64,000 nucleotides of DNA from Hyaloscypha bicolor E (GCF_002865645.1 NW_020194555.1:186001-250000), one strand, 5' to 3'. Counted from the first letter of the stretch, positions 36,439 to 49,346 are shown. Program-made: numbers and translations. Notes: a model not told the origin generated them from the sequence alone.

Positions 36439-39400
36439 ACTATACCCCCCTCCTAGGATCTTGTCCCCAAGATCTATTAATTTATTCTAGTAAATATTTA
36501 ATTAATTAGTTATTTAATTAAGGTAAACTTCCAGTATCTTGGGAGGTGGTTTTACTAATATAATCTGGATAATAGATATAAAAATCGTCTAATTAGATTA
36601 GGGCTAAGTAAGCGAGAAGGAAGGGTAATTATATCCCAGGTATAGGGACTAGCCAGTAATTACGATTTTGTTTAGGGTCTGAGTATTTTAATTAGCTTGA
36701 TCTAAAGTACTAAGGCATTATCCCACGAAATTAATACTACCTATTAGATCTCGTATTAGAATAATCTGAATAGCTATATAGAAAGAATTTAATAAATATT
36801 CGTATAAGAAACCCATATAAATATTTCTGAGATCCTGGAGATTATTTGCAGACTTCTGGAAGCATATATTAATCGGTTATACTGAATTCCGATTAGAACT
36901 AGCACGAAAACTAGTAGTTAATCCAGATAGCTCTTTACCTCTATAAAAGGACCTCTTTATATTACTATATACTCTCTTTCTTTCTAATAATTATATATAT
37001 AATAACTTCTTTTATTATTGCTTTCTAGCCTTTTTTTCTGCCCTTTTCCAAGTCTTCTTTAATTATTTTTAATTAATTCCATAATATCTTCTTCTGGCTT
37101 TATTATTCGCTAATATAATAATAAGCATAAAAGTGATCTCGTAGCTTCCTTTCCTATTACTAGCAAATGCTTGAAATATTTCAAGTATTTACTTATTAAT
37201 TCCTTTATCTTATATACTATAGTACCTGGCAAGAAGAATTATAACTATTATAATAAGGGTTCTAAGTCTTATATATTAGTAAGTTCTTTAGCTTTAATAT
37301 CTATTAAAACTAACGTGATTTCAGATTCCTCGCTACTTATTAGAGGCTTGCTAGTTCTGGGAAAATATTATTATAATTTTTAAGAAATTTCTTAAAAAAT
37401 ATCCTAAATAGTATTATACTAATATAAATAATACTATTAATTAGGTTTTTAAAAACTAGAAAGATACTAATAAGCTTCGGAATTCTTTTTCCTGTTTTAA
37501 TAAGGCAGAGAATAATATTATTTGGGTTAGTATCCTAAAGATAAATTCTTTCTAATATATTTAGGTACTTACTAATTTCTTAAAGAAATACCGCAAAGTT
37601 TACTTTTAAGGCATTAATCTTATTACCGAGATTATTACCGAGATTACTAAATAGTCTATTACTAGTACTTTAAATACTAATAATATAATACTTATAGCTA
37701 TTTGGGACTTGACTTTAGAAGTTCGGGCCTTCTATAAGATATATATAGTAGTTATAAGTTCCTTACTTACTTCTCTTAATATCCTTAATACTAATATTAT
37801 TATAGTATAACTATATCTTATTAAGAGATAAGCGGATTCCGGAGAGTATTAGCTAATTCTTTACTAAGTTCTAAATAGGGCTAGTATTTAGTATTCTTGC
37901 TTTAGGAATTGGGAATTTATAGGAATTAGAGTTTATTTATTTAAGATACCCGTAGCTAGTTTATTTATAATAAATCTTTCTTAATCCTAAATCTTTTTCT
38001 AATAATTTAAATATAATTCTCGTAAGCCTTAATAAAATTCTAGAAAACTTTTATAAATAAAAAAACCCTAGGAAAAAAATATCTCTATTATTATTCCGGG
38101 CCTTTTCTTGGCTATCTAGGTTCTTTTTTTTTTTTGAGTAGTCTTTTTCTTAGTAATCCAGAATTCTTTTTAATCTTAAGAGATTATTAAAAAGTAATTT
38201 CGGATTTTAAGTTATAATTTTAATTATATAATTTTAGAAGTTCCTTAGAATTTTTAAGATTAGGGAAAATAGATAACTAGGTATTATAATCTTTAGGCTA
38301 GGCTTTCTATTTAATTAAATACTATTACTTCTTGCTTTTATTATCTTATTAGTAATTAATAATAGTTTCTATTTCCTATTCTTATTCTTTATTATTATTT
38401 ACTAATTCCGGAAGTTCTCCGGAAAAGTATAAATATAACTTCTAATTTTTTTTTATTATATATTTTTTAAGAAAAGAAATATAGAAAGTTAGATATAAAT
38501 AATTATATATACTTAGTAGTTCTAACTTATATACTAAATTACTAATATATTTAAGGATCCTAAATAGACCTATAAATTTTAGCTTAAGCTTTCTTGCCTT
38601 AAGTTTAATATTTCTTATTAATAGTATTACCTAGGCTTTTTTAAAGTAGTATTTAGCTAACTAGTACTTATTATAATAGGTTTCCCGGTTATTTTATATA
38701 TAATACTATAAATTCTTAAGCTTTTTTTGCTTTATTTTAAGAATTTCTAGCCTCTTATATATAGCTAGTATCTTTCCTATAATTCTATTCTCAGAATTTT
38801 ATAAAAATTAAGAATAATATCTATAATATATATAGAAAGATATATCTTATAAAACCTAATATTTTAAGTTATTATATATAAATTCCGTAAAAAATAACTT
38901 CTTAAACTAGTTATTCTTTTAGGTATTATAATAATATTTCAGGTAATATTTTAGGGCCTAATTCTATTTTTCTATCTAATTATTTATCTGAGAATAATAA
39001 GCTATACTTAAATACTATTTATATATTAAATAGAAGTAGAAAGCAGACTAGAACTAGCTAGTAAATACTATTCCTTAATTAGAAATAATTTTATTAGGAG
39101 AGCTAAAGATTAAGAAAATATATTCTTATATAATCTTAGTAAGCTTCGGAAAGTTAATAGTCTTATAGTATATAATATATCTTGCTATTTTAGAGTATTA
39201 ATTAATAATTATAAGAATTATATTAAAATTAAGACTTCTTATTAAGTTTTTATATAATAATAGACTTATAATAAAATTTATAGAGATCTTATCCTAGGGT
39301 CTCTTAGGCTATAGTAAACTACTAAGTAGACTATATAGTAAATACTTCTTTGCCTTAACTTTCTAGTAAATATTATATTTTTAATAATAATTACAAATAT

Positions 39401-42400
39401 TTTCTTTTATATTCTCTTAATACTAGGATCTTCTAAGGAGCTCAAGAGTTTTCTCTATTTTATAGTATCCGGCTATTAGGTTATTATAATAAAGCTTTAT
39501 GACTTCTTAATATAAAGTAGGATTATTAGGTATAATAATTCTTGAATAGTATTTAAGTAGGCCTAAATTATTTTTCCAGATTTCCTTTCTTTTAGTATCT
39601 TTCTTATTAAGCCTTTATTTTATAATATTCTAATATTAAGAATTATTTCTCTAAACTACCTAAATAATATTTAGAAGAAATTTAAATAAAGAGGCTAGTA
39701 CTATGGCTTTTTTAGTAGCCATATATATTTATATACGGGGAATTAGGTATTTATAACTATCTAATTTAAAAACTCGAGAAACTAAGAAATCTTTAGTTCT
39801 ATTAAGTAATATAATTATAAATATTCCTATTATCTTAGCTATAATAGCAGAGCCTTTAAGGCATTTTCTTATACCTTGTTTCTTAACTAATTCTATAGTT
39901 AAGAGACTTATAAGATAATCTATTTACTTGTCTTATAATAAATATTTCTCCTTGGCTACTATAAATATAGCAAGTATTAAATAATACTTATTTTAAAGAA
40001 AGAACTCTTTAGAGATTTATAAGAATCTCTAAATTATAATTATAAAAGCTTTCTTTAACTTATTCTAAAAAGTTAGAAGCCAAGTTATATTAATAAGACC
40101 TTTTTTATAATTAGGTCTTTTACTAGATCCGTTTACTAGATTTAAGGCGCCTTTATAGTAAATAATATTAAAATTATATATTATAAGATATATTACCTAA
40201 TATACTTAATAGCTCTCTAGATACTTTATTTCTATAAAGTATTAGAGATTATTATAGTCTATAATAACCTTAATTATAAACCTGAATTCTTTAAGGTAAT
40301 AGCGCTAATACTTAAAGGCTTTAATAATCGCAAGTAGCTTCTTATTATAGGTACTATAATTATATTTGGTTCCGGAAAGTTTCCGGAACCAGAATACTAC
40401 TAGATACTAGTATTTTTTTGGGCTATTACTAGAATTAACTTATTATAAAATAGTATTAGTAATTACGAATTTTAATATATTAGTTTTAATATGAATTTTC
40501 TTAAAAGAATTAAAATAGACTAGGATAGGTATTATAGTAAAAGCTTTTTTTAAAGTCTTAAAGCTTTTAGCTACTTTATTTATTTATATAAAGGAACCGG
40601 ATTTCCGGCTCTTTTCTATTTCTTTTAAGAAATCTATTAAGCCTATAGTTACCTGAGAGTAATAGTAAATAAACCTGCGGTAGAAATTAGTAAATTCAAG
40701 AAATACTTGGATATTATAGAATAATTCTGGTTCTGGCTATTTAATAATACTATAGACCTATTTAGGATCCGTATAAATACTTTCTATTCTAATAAGAAAG
40801 CCTAAAAATTTGACTTCCTTAATATTAAACTCGTATTTACTAAGTTTATAAAATAGGTTATTTTTATATAGCCTAGTAAGTACCTAGTAAATATAATTAT
40901 AGTATTTATTTTTATTTTAGAAATAAATAAGGATATTATTTAAATAAATAATTATGAAATAATCTAGAAGCCCTATAAATATAATATTAATATATACTTG
41001 AAATATAGCTAGTATATTAGCTAGCCTAAAAGATATTATAAGATATTTAAAATAGCTATAGTAAGTCCTAAAAGCTATTTTCTATTTATATTCTTTATGA
41101 ATTCTTACCTAATAATATATATTCTTGAGATCTAGCTTTATAAAGATTTTAGTTTCTCGGAGCTAGTTAAGAGTTTTATTAATAAGAGGAAGTAAATACT
41201 AATTTTTAATTATAACTTAGTTAAGTTTATAATAATTAATATAAAGATATAGTTCTCTATTCTTCTTGGAAATAAAAAGAATAGGCGCCCTTACTAGGCT
41301 TTTACTAGGCCTTATCTAATATTTACGAAATATATCCTGTAAATACAGATATAATACTTCTAGTTAGGTCTCTAATAAATTATATAAAGGCCCGTATAAG
41401 ACCGTACTATTTATATTAATAAAGTATTTAATATTCCTAAAATTTGGAAGTTCCAAAGCTTTATTAGAATTAAAAACCTTTAAGAAATCTTTATATTTAT
41501 TATTCCGGAAGTAAATAGGTATTTCTAAGGCCTCTTTCCGGAGGGTATTAATTTGCTATATTAAAAACTTTTATTTAGTATTACTAGAACTATATAATAA
41601 AATAAAGACCTAGTAATTATTATAAATATATAAAGCCTATTATCTAAGATAGTTATATTTGCCTTTTATTAAGAATAAGACTTGAGATACTAGCTTAGGG
41701 TACTAGTTAAGCTTCTTATTAAACTCTTTTGGTATTTGGATCTTAATATTATTAGGCTATATAAATATATATATCTATTATTTCTTAATATAGTTTATAT
41801 ATTATATAAGAGTTATTTTATAAAATTTTATACTAAAAATAAGGCTATAAAAGCCAATATTCTTATACCTATAAAACCGGAGCTTAAAAAAACATATTTT
41901 ATTATAATTATCTATAATAAATATCTTAAGATTATAGGCTTAATAAATCTTAAATCTATTTCTATAAAAGATTATAAATCCTTAGTTATACTTAGCTAAG
42001 ATAATAAAGCCCTGGCTTTAAGCCTAATTATTATTAAGGAAGTTATAGTCTAACCTAATATTACCGAGTTTACTATATATCTCTAAAGCACTTATTTTTG
42101 GCTATATTAATCTTATTTAAATAGTTATATAAAATAATATATCTTTTTTATTATAGCTAAAATTATTAATATTTAAGATTTGGCCTTTTCTTTTCTTTAT
42201 TTTTTAGGAGAATCTTCTCTAAAGTATTTCTTTATAGTAATAGTATTAATTTGCTTCTGTAAATGCCTTGACTTTTCTATAGTTTTGGCCTTATTAGGGT
42301 TTTACTAAGCCTATTTAATATATTTAAAATACTTTATATTTCCTAAGAAATATCTTTTCTATCTATAAGTCTAATAAACTATATCTAAAGTAGAACTAGT

Positions 42401-43674
42401 ACTTTATTAAGGCCTTAAAGGGGCTAAAGTATTACCTAAAGATTTCTTATATAATTTTTAGAACTTATTCTTCCTTTTTTAATAGTCTTATAAATCAGAA
42501 TTTGCTAAGTTAGAGTTCTTAGGGGCAGAATTATTCTTACTAGACTTTCTCGCCTTTACTTTCCTTAATTTGGAATAAGTAGTATATTTTGCTTTCTGAG
42601 CTTTCTTAAGTTACTTGGAAATAGATATTACTTTATTTCCTAAGAAAATAGATATAAATATCTAATAAGTCTTATAGTTAGATAAAGTAGTATTAAGAGT
42701 CCGGATCCGGTCCTACTCAGGATATGGGTTCTAGTTAATTTTGAGACTAATTATCCGAGTATATAACTCGGTAACTATTTTGCTATTTTTCTAATAAAGA
42801 TCTCGGAGCTTCTTAAAGGCGTCTTATTAATAGATTTGAGGTACTTGGAGTATATTAGCCAAATAGGCCTTAAATTACTCCTAATAAACCTTATATAATA
42901 GTGGGCTTTGCTTTATTATAGCTTTTTAAGTATTATAAGGTTTGTTTCTAAGGGCACTTATAGTAGAGTTAACTTTAGAAGAGTATTTATTATAAGTCTA
43001 AGGTTAGGTCCTAAAGACTGCTTCCTAGAAGAATATAAATATTCTTTATTTCTTAAGAAACTTTCTATAATATAAGTCAGGTATTCGGACCTTAAGAAGC
43101 TTTTCTCGGTCTAAATATATTTTTAGGATATTATATAATGGCTCCTAACGGATAATATTGAGATTACTCTCAAAGCTTATTATATTAGGAAAGGAGGTAG
43201 GTTCTAATCCTATTTTAGGAAGTTCCCTAGTAGGAATTACTAAGGAAGAGAGGGTGAACTTACGAATAGAGTTTTTACAAGATGTAGTAAACCATAAGGT
43301 ATTCCTGAGAGTATTCTTGTATTACTCTAACTATAGGATATACTAGTTAATTATATCTACTAATTCTTGCTTTTATTAGAGCGCTTCGACTTTAGTATGC
43401 AAGCCCTGTTCCATAGCTTGGGCGGTAGTAACTTAGGTATTAATCTCGGCGTCTTAATTATTACCGGGATTATTTCTGTTATTATTACTGGCTCTTGGAG
43501 GCTCCTGAGGGGCCCTATTAAAAGTATTAGACGAGCCTTTACTATTACCCGTATCGGGATTAATCTAGTTAACTTCTTCTATAGGAATAGCTCCGGCGAG
43601 GGGTTATATATTTCGCAGATTCCGAGATATAATTACTTATTAAACTATCTTCTTTAAGGGTAAAGAGATTAGCT

Positions 43675-43972
43675 TATAAGGTATTTATTAGTAGGTAATA
43701 AGATAATAGAATGAATTAGTATATTATAAAACCATAGTATTAAATTTAGTATAGAACTAATCTCTATCCCTCCTGTAAGGTCCAGGGAAACCCCCTCTAA
43801 ATAGGAGGCCCTAATGGTATATATATAATTAGTGATTTATAAGCCTAATATATATAATATAAATAGTAGTTGGTTGGGATATCGAAGGGCTACTAATCTC
43901 CCTAATTAATACCCGCGATATCCGAGGTTCGTTATATGCCTTTAAGTCACGTGCGACCCTGTACATATCACA
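43675..43972 (-). repeat. Right (5') LTR of the minus-strand Gypsy element
   Basis: Same 298-bp length as its partner. It ends ACATATCACA, followed by the target duplication TCGGG. Confidence 0.9.
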
Positions 43973-44056
43973 TCGGGATTAAATAGAAAAAAGCTATACT
44001 TTTTCTAAGAAAAAGTAATATTATAATAATTAAGAATATCTACTTATACTAATTAT

Positions 44057-44237
44057 TGTCACGATACCGGGCTCTGGGCTTGGAAAGCAAAGTAGAGTAG
44101 CTCTTAATCCGAGGATTCTAAACTAAGGAAGGAAGCTCGTAAGTACAGGAGCTTTAATATTCTAAATACTAGCCAGCCGCATGCGTCATCGCGATCACGT
44201 GACGCTAAATTTACCAGTGAAGCGGTAGAGTGTAACA
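44057..44237. mobile_element. Solo LTR-like element (181 bp), TSD ATTAT
   Basis: Starts TGTCACGATACC and ends GAGTGTAACA, with TG/CA ends. It is flanked on both sides by ATTAT (44052-44056 and 44238-44242). It keeps normal GC content inside RIP-mutated DNA, so it probably arrived after the mutation. It is a different family from the 298-bp LTR. Confidence 0.8.
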
Positions 44238-45689
44238 ATTATAATATCTCTAGAAATTTAAGCTTATTAATAGAATATTCTATATTCTAATAAGTTTTTT
44301 CTATAAAATATATATAATATAAGTATAACGAATTAAAACCCGATTTATATACTCGGCCGGAAGCCTTTATTAAGTTATATAATTGAGGCTAGAGTCTTTA
44401 TTATATAATATATCTTTTTAGGTTAATAAAGTAATTATATATTATTTAGAGAGCTCGGATATTTCAGGAAATATAATTCTGCTTTTTTCTATTTTTTTCT
44501 TTTTTTTTATAGAAAATTCTATTTAGTTAATTAAACTACTAGTTTTCTTTATATAAAAATCTAGCCCGTAATAATAAATATACCAGGGGCCTAAAAACTT
44601 CTATATTATATAATTAAAGAATATAAGTTAAATAGGCTAGAAAGTAAAAAAGAATTCTTTTCTTTTCTTTATAAAACCTTATTATTTCTAGTATTATATA
44701 AGAATTATAGCTATTAAAAAGAAGTTTTTTATATTTCTTTTTTTTTAATTTTAATATCTCTAGTTTAAATATCTTTTTAAACTATTTAATATAAAGCTTA
44801 TTATTTATTTAATTCTTTTTAAAGATATAAATATATCTAGTAAATAATACCTTAATTTAATTTTGAAAGAAAACCTTGGCTTTAAAAATAATATATAAAC
44901 TAAAAACTTATTTATCTAAAAATATATATTTAATTAACGAAATCTATTTTCGACTGCTTTATTATATAATTTTGAGAGCTTTGGTTTTCCTAAAGCAAAT
45001 ATTCTATATTTTAGTTAGTATTTCTATTATTATTTCCTTTTTTATCTATATTATAAATATTATTATTATATATATTATGTTTTGCTTTCTTTATATAAAA
45101 GAGCTTAAAATATCTCGTAATTTACTCTAAATTCTCTATAATAATTCGATCTTTATTAAGGGATAATATAATTCGAGATTTAAGATCGGAATAATAATTT
45201 AGAAAACCTTAATACTAATTCATTCTGAGAGAATTCTCTTTTAGATCTTTTCCTTATACTTTTAGTAATTCAATTACTATCTTTTAAACCTAATAAACTA
45301 TTAGAGACCAGCCCTATATTTCTAATTTTCGAATATAATACTAAATAACTGCCTTTTATTTTCCTAATAAATACTACCTTACTACTATATCTTATTTGTT
45401 TAGTTTCGTTCTATTAATTCGATCTTAAAGAATTTTATATATAATTCCATATTCTCTCGCGTATTTTCGAATGGATTTAGTCTTCTTGCTAGTATTATAC
45501 TCGAGATAATTATTATGGGCCATCTGTAATTATATATTCTCAGAAAGCTTATTGGGATTATCAGGAAATTCGGTATAGTAATTTTTCTTTACAGGTATAT
45601 TGAGGGGCTAAAAAAAGCTTCAGAAAACAATTAATTTGGTAGTAAAATATTATATGAGTATTGAATTATGATTTTTTGAAGGTAGCGAT

Positions 45690-45757
45690 TTTGGGCGGTT
45701 GAGTAGTTTGGGCGGTTGAGTAGTTTGGGCGGTTGAGTAGTTTGGGCGGTTGGCCAG
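45690..45757 (+). repeat. 17-bp tandem repeat in the right TIR
   Basis: Three full copies plus one partial copy of TTTGGGCGGTTGAGTAG. The left TIR of the same element has one full copy plus a partial, so two units were added at this end. Confidence 0.85.
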
Positions 45758-45767
45758 TGAACCCTTC

Positions 45768-46054
45768 TATATAATATTTTGTTTGGAAATCTCGATTGCT
45801 TCCTCCAAGTCGGACAGAGCACCCATCCACTCATACCAAGTCTCGAGTATAACCCCAAGCTCGTTCTGCCTCTCCGCTAGATCGGGGTCATCAGAGCTTG
45901 TTTTTGCCACGGCGCCTCGTGCGAATCGCACAGCATTATTGATGGGTTGCAGTTCATGTGTCTTTTCGTACTGCTAGTATGCCTCGACGGCTAATGTGGA
46001 GAGCATATCTCCGACGCTGGTGCCGTGCAACGCGGCAGCCCTTTCGAAACCCAT
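45768..46054 (-). pseudogene. TPR-repeat gene remnant
   Basis: The minus strand reads ARGAVAKTSSDDPDLAERQN, then a helix pair LGVILETWYEW...GALSDLEEAIEISKQN, which is the same DLEEAI-type repeat as in the TPR-CHAT gene at 51641. Upstream in the same frame a TAG interrupts (AVEAY-stop-QYEK, probably a former CAG). Downstream it is cut by the transposon end at 45767. A Met at 46054 may be the old start. It is divergent from the caspase-like gene, 467 bp away. Confidence 0.7.
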
Positions 46055-46521
46055 AGTGGAAAGATGTTCCAACGTGGTTTAGCCCGAGCCTTGGAGTGGT
46101 AAGGTCGCTGAGATACTGCTTCATAGGATTGCCTGCTCCGGCAGGGCTCCTCGCCTGTCAAACTGAGAAACAGAATGCCCAATGTCCATTAAGTCGCGTC
46201 CTGGAGGAGGATGATCAATATTCCGCACAATGTGATGCAACGAAGGAGTGCGTATCTCAAGAAGACACCAGCAATAGATGAGGCTGCGTTATTTTGCTTC
46301 TGTTGAAGATGCGACCGCACGGTGCCCGAATTGCAGACCAATCGCTATGCCGCGTTTTATCACATCCTGAGCCACAGGTTTCCTTAGTCAGTCCTGCAGC
46401 CAAGAGAATTCTAATTCCTCGCCCAGCCTGGTTTGTAGCAACCAAGCGGTTAAGGCAGCACAGTGAAAATTTCTGAGTCTTCCAGTCCCTCAGCCAAATG
46501 CCCAAAGCTCCATGACGACAG

Positions 46522-48798
46522 ATGGCTGACGAAGACTCACGGCCAACACATTGGGCTGTTCTGATCGGAGTAGGTCTCACCATCTTGCGGACTAAGCCAG
46601 GCTCTCTGAGTTCCGGGAAGGACAGATCACTGAAAGGCGTGGTCCAAGATATCATCGCTATCAGCGAATATCTCAAGGAGGGTTTATCTACAGTAGATAC
46701 TACCATTCTAACTGCCACGAAGCTGCACCAAGATGAAGCTGTTATACCTATCGAAACTCCGGGTCGCTTACCAAGCCCCGGCAATGTAACTTTGAGCTTC
46801 AAAAGAATTCTGGATCTGGCCAAACCTGGAAATCACGTTTATATCCATTACTCTGGTCACGGAACCCGGCGTAACTTTGATTGCGCCGTCGCCTTACGAG
46901 CCCACCCCCAAAAGTCCGTGTTTTTAGGGCATTTCGCTAAGAAGCGAATGCCAAACCCAATTTTGTGCCTTTTATCTTATTCTCTAAATCGCTTTAAAAG
47001 AGTTTTAAAACTCACTCTAGCTTCTTTAATTATATATATATATATAATATAATAGGTCACAATTAATAGTTGTTGTATATTTGTCAAGTGAAGTGGGAGA
47101 CTTTGGTTTTGCGATGCCTGAAAATATCGCTAAAAACACGGACTTTTGAGGCCGGGCTCGTTAGAGCTCATCCACCCCAGCAGCTATGCGACAGAATACT
47201 TGTACGGCACCGTTTTACGAAATGCCATCAGCCAAATGATCCGAATAAGATTAAGTGTCACACTTGTCTAAGACTGTTGTTTCTCGGGTAGTGTTCTTCG
47301 CACGAATCAGGCAACAAACGTTGAGGTTCGGTACATTGAGCACGACTCTGACATTGACGCGGAGTCTGAGTATACAGACCCTTTCGCTGAGACACTAAAT
47401 ACTGAAGAGCGAGGTGGGGTGGTCAATCTCGCACGGCTTCTGGGTCCTGAAGGGTACGCAATCATTGCTGCATGTGGCCCTCATGAGGTCGCTTCGGAAC
47501 TAGAATTTGAAAGTGGTGTCCGACGGGGCGCACTAAGCTATTTTTTGGTTGATACCCTCTCAACTCTGAGGAAAAGCGGAGTTAAAATCTCAAATCAGAC
47601 GCACCATCAGCATCTCAGAGCGCAATTCCACGTACGCCTTCCCGAACAGACCCCGATGTTGTACGGAAACCGCGGTTTTTCCTTCTTCGGCGATTTCACC
47701 GACCATCCTCATCTTTCAATGGCCTCTATGCATCGAAGCTTAGAGGACGGTTCTCTTATTCTCCATGCTGAACAAGTTCATGGAGTGCACAACGGTGACG
47801 AATATGCTCTAAGTCTCTTCGAGTCACCAGAGAACCCCCCGGCGATGAATTCCCAGCCTATTAGAAGTAAAGTATGCCTGGTTGACTGTATCGTCTCCCA
47901 GCTTGTCACACTCGATCCCAATGACATGGAAAAAATCTGGAAAGGCTCAGTCTGGAAGGCAGCCTTAGTCACTTCCCTCTCTCCTCGCAAGATTCATATA
48001 CAGTTGAACTCTAATGTCCCAGACAGGGACGGGCTTATACAAGCAGCCCAGTCCTCCAACTTTCTAGTCCCCTCTAGAACTGAGGAGATAAATCAAGGTG
48101 GAGGCAGCGCATTTCAGGTCATTATGAATGCGCAAAATGCACTTGGCCTCCTGGATGCCACCCGTAAGACGATTCTCGACTTAGCGCACATTTTACCTCG
48201 CGATCCAAACCACACGACGTTTCTCAATATGCTTGATCATGTAGCACGATTTAAATTCTTCGAAGGGGTCGAGAGCCAGTTGCCAAACCAATTATTTGAA
48301 AATTCATTTCGGCTGAGCACCCTTCACAAGCCGGGAGAAGACGGTTTCTTTGCGGTCGAACACGAGAAAGATTTGGTATTGGTGCTTGAAAATCTGACTG
48401 ATCATCCACTATACCTGACACTCTTCATCCTCACTGAATTCTGGGAAGTCCACAACTTAGTGTCGGAAAGGGGTGAAGATATATGTCTGCTTGTGCTCCC
48501 TAGAGTTGGTAGGGAAACTGGAAAATTAGAGCTTCCCCTAGCAATGTCGGTTCCAGAGGAGCTGCAAAGAAGGAGTCAGAAACAAACCGAGGACGTTGTC
48601 AAAATTTTTATTACAAGCCAGTCGTCTATGTTCCCAGGACTCTTACTCCTTAAGCTTGGTCACGATTCTCAACTTCGTGGTGAGCCGGATCCGTTGCAAA
48701 AACTTCTTCAGGTGTTGAATGGTGGCTCGTGGAGGGGCTGGAACGCCCACGGATGTGAATGGACAACTCGTAGCTACTTCATACGGACTCATATCTAG
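46522..48798 (+). pseudogene. Caspase-like (peptidase C14) gene, broken by a MITE and a nonsense codon
   Basis: The first block (46522-46896) encodes THWAVLIGVG, DRSLKGVVQDI and YIHYSGHGTRR, where His113 is the caspase catalytic histidine. A 264-bp MITE then interrupts. Counting one TTA target copy, the frame resumes at 47164 (ELIHPSSYATEYLYG...SVTLV), meets a TAA at 47269, and continues open with DCCFSGS, carrying the expected catalytic Cys (position 164 of the uninterrupted numbering). After that 47272-48798 is one open frame of about 500 residues: the rest of the C14 fold (AACGPHEVASE, GALSYFLVDTL) and a long C-terminal region with no domain that I recognise, ending at 48798. Nominal full length is 669 codons. 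No intron explains the TAA. A protein started downstream would lack the histidine. Confidence 0.85.
46897..47160. mobile_element. 264-bp MITE, PIF/Harbinger-type, TSD TTA, inside the caspase-like gene
   Basis: About 31-bp inverted ends (left CGAGCCCACCCCCAAAAGTC, continuing GTGTTTTTAG; the right end matches about 28 of 31) are flanked by TTA at 46894-46896 and 47161-47163. A 3-bp TTA/TAA duplication is characteristic of PIF/Harbinger. The joined flanks read continuously in the caspase frame, confirming the boundaries. The element length plus TSD is a multiple of three, but the insert carries stops. Confidence 0.9.
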
Positions 48799-48974
48799 GG
48801 TGTTTGTTGGATTCCGGCCAATATTGTCCGACCCTAGTACAAAGTGTACTAGAACACTTTTGAATAGCCTCATTCATTTGCTATAAATAAGGGCTTTCCT
48901 TCAAGGTATTATAGATAAAGAATATAAGATGCGCTCACGTAACCTTATTTATATATCCTGTATTCTTCTCTGGC

Positions 48975-49346
48975 TCACGCGAATGGATCATACAACTTTA
49001 GTTCATCCTCACCATAAGCCCTCCCACTCTTCACGGTGATCCCGTAGTCATCACACAGTGTATATTTGCCATTCTCTGCCGCTTCAATCTTATATGGACC
49101 CTCTTGCTGACCAGAAGTACAAAGATACACTTTATCACCAGGAGAGTATTTGTACTCGTTTCCATAATCGTCAACTCCTGGCCTCTTGTCTTTCGCGACG
49201 ATAAAGTCGGGCTTCTCAAGACTGTTAAGTGATGCATTAGCGCTAGCTGTGCATGGAAATCCGTGGAGCCTCACCGATCCTTCGTGCTCATTTTGGGCTA
49301 CCTCTGTTTTTGTGTGCCGAGCTTTGTGCGAGGTAACTGTTCGCAA
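48975..49346 (-). CDS. Small hypothetical protein with SH3-like C-terminal motif
   Basis: A 123-residue ORF. The C-terminal ~75 residues (YSPGDKVYLCTSGQQEGPY, then ENGKYTLCDDYG...EDELKLYDPF) look like a small beta-barrel segment of a type common at the C-terminus of fungal NLR-like or effector-related proteins. I recognise the pattern only loosely. The N-terminal third has no match. An acceptor-like TTAACAG before CTTGAGAAGCCC suggests the real exon may start about 49215, with the upstream part missing, so this could be a gene fragment. It faces the 3' end of the caspase-like pseudogene. Confidence 0.45.
   Translation of the reverse strand: MRTVTSHKARHTKTEVAQNEHEGSVRLHGFPCTASANASLNSLEKPDFIVAKDKRPGVDDYGNEYKYSPGDKVYLCTSGQQEGPYKIEAAENGKYTLCDDYGITVKSGRAYGEDELKLYDPFA

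Larger units (their letters stand above)
36141..43972 (-). mobile_element. RIP-mutated Ty3/Gypsy retrotransposon, 7.8 kb, minus strand
   Basis: Two 298-bp LTRs (36141-36438 and 43675-43972) are flanked by the exact 5-bp duplication TCGGG (36136-36140 and 43973-43977). The internal strand is minus: a purine tract (GGAGGGGGGTATAG on the minus strand) lies just inside the left LTR. The minus strand reads as Gypsy RT near 40.9-41.3 kb (ILFISKKN..., YLNNILIYFKN near 40920-40965), with RNase H and integrase-like segments toward 39 kb. Stops are frequent and substitutions are of the RIP type. The gag-side region at 43150-43660 is much less mutated than the pol region. Confidence 0.9.
34592..45767. 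mobile_element. TIR transposon (TA target) split by a Gypsy element and a solo LTR
   Basis: Inverted ends beginning GAAGGGTTCACTGGCCAACC (right end, complement) pair with 34592 onward, all differences being C/T or G/A. The element is flanked by TA at 34590-34591 and 45768-45769. Taking out the Gypsy element (7.8 kb) and the solo LTR leaves about 3.15 kb of RIP-mutated AT-rich DNA, enough for a former transposase, though none can be read. The right end inserted into the TPR gene remnant at 45768. Confidence 0.65.

Noticed and set aside
37171..37383. 70-codon plus-strand ORF inside the Gypsy element
   Set aside because: Opposite strand to gag-pol, AT-driven composition, no family resemblance.
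43367..43657. 96-codon ORF with hydrophobic stretch
   Set aside because: Lies in the Gypsy gag-side region on the wrong strand; kept only as evidence of a less-mutated segment.
46257..46823. 188-codon minus-strand ORF overlapping the caspase-like gene start
   Set aside because: Shadow of the C14 frame, whose motifs (SGHGTRR) are on the plus strand.
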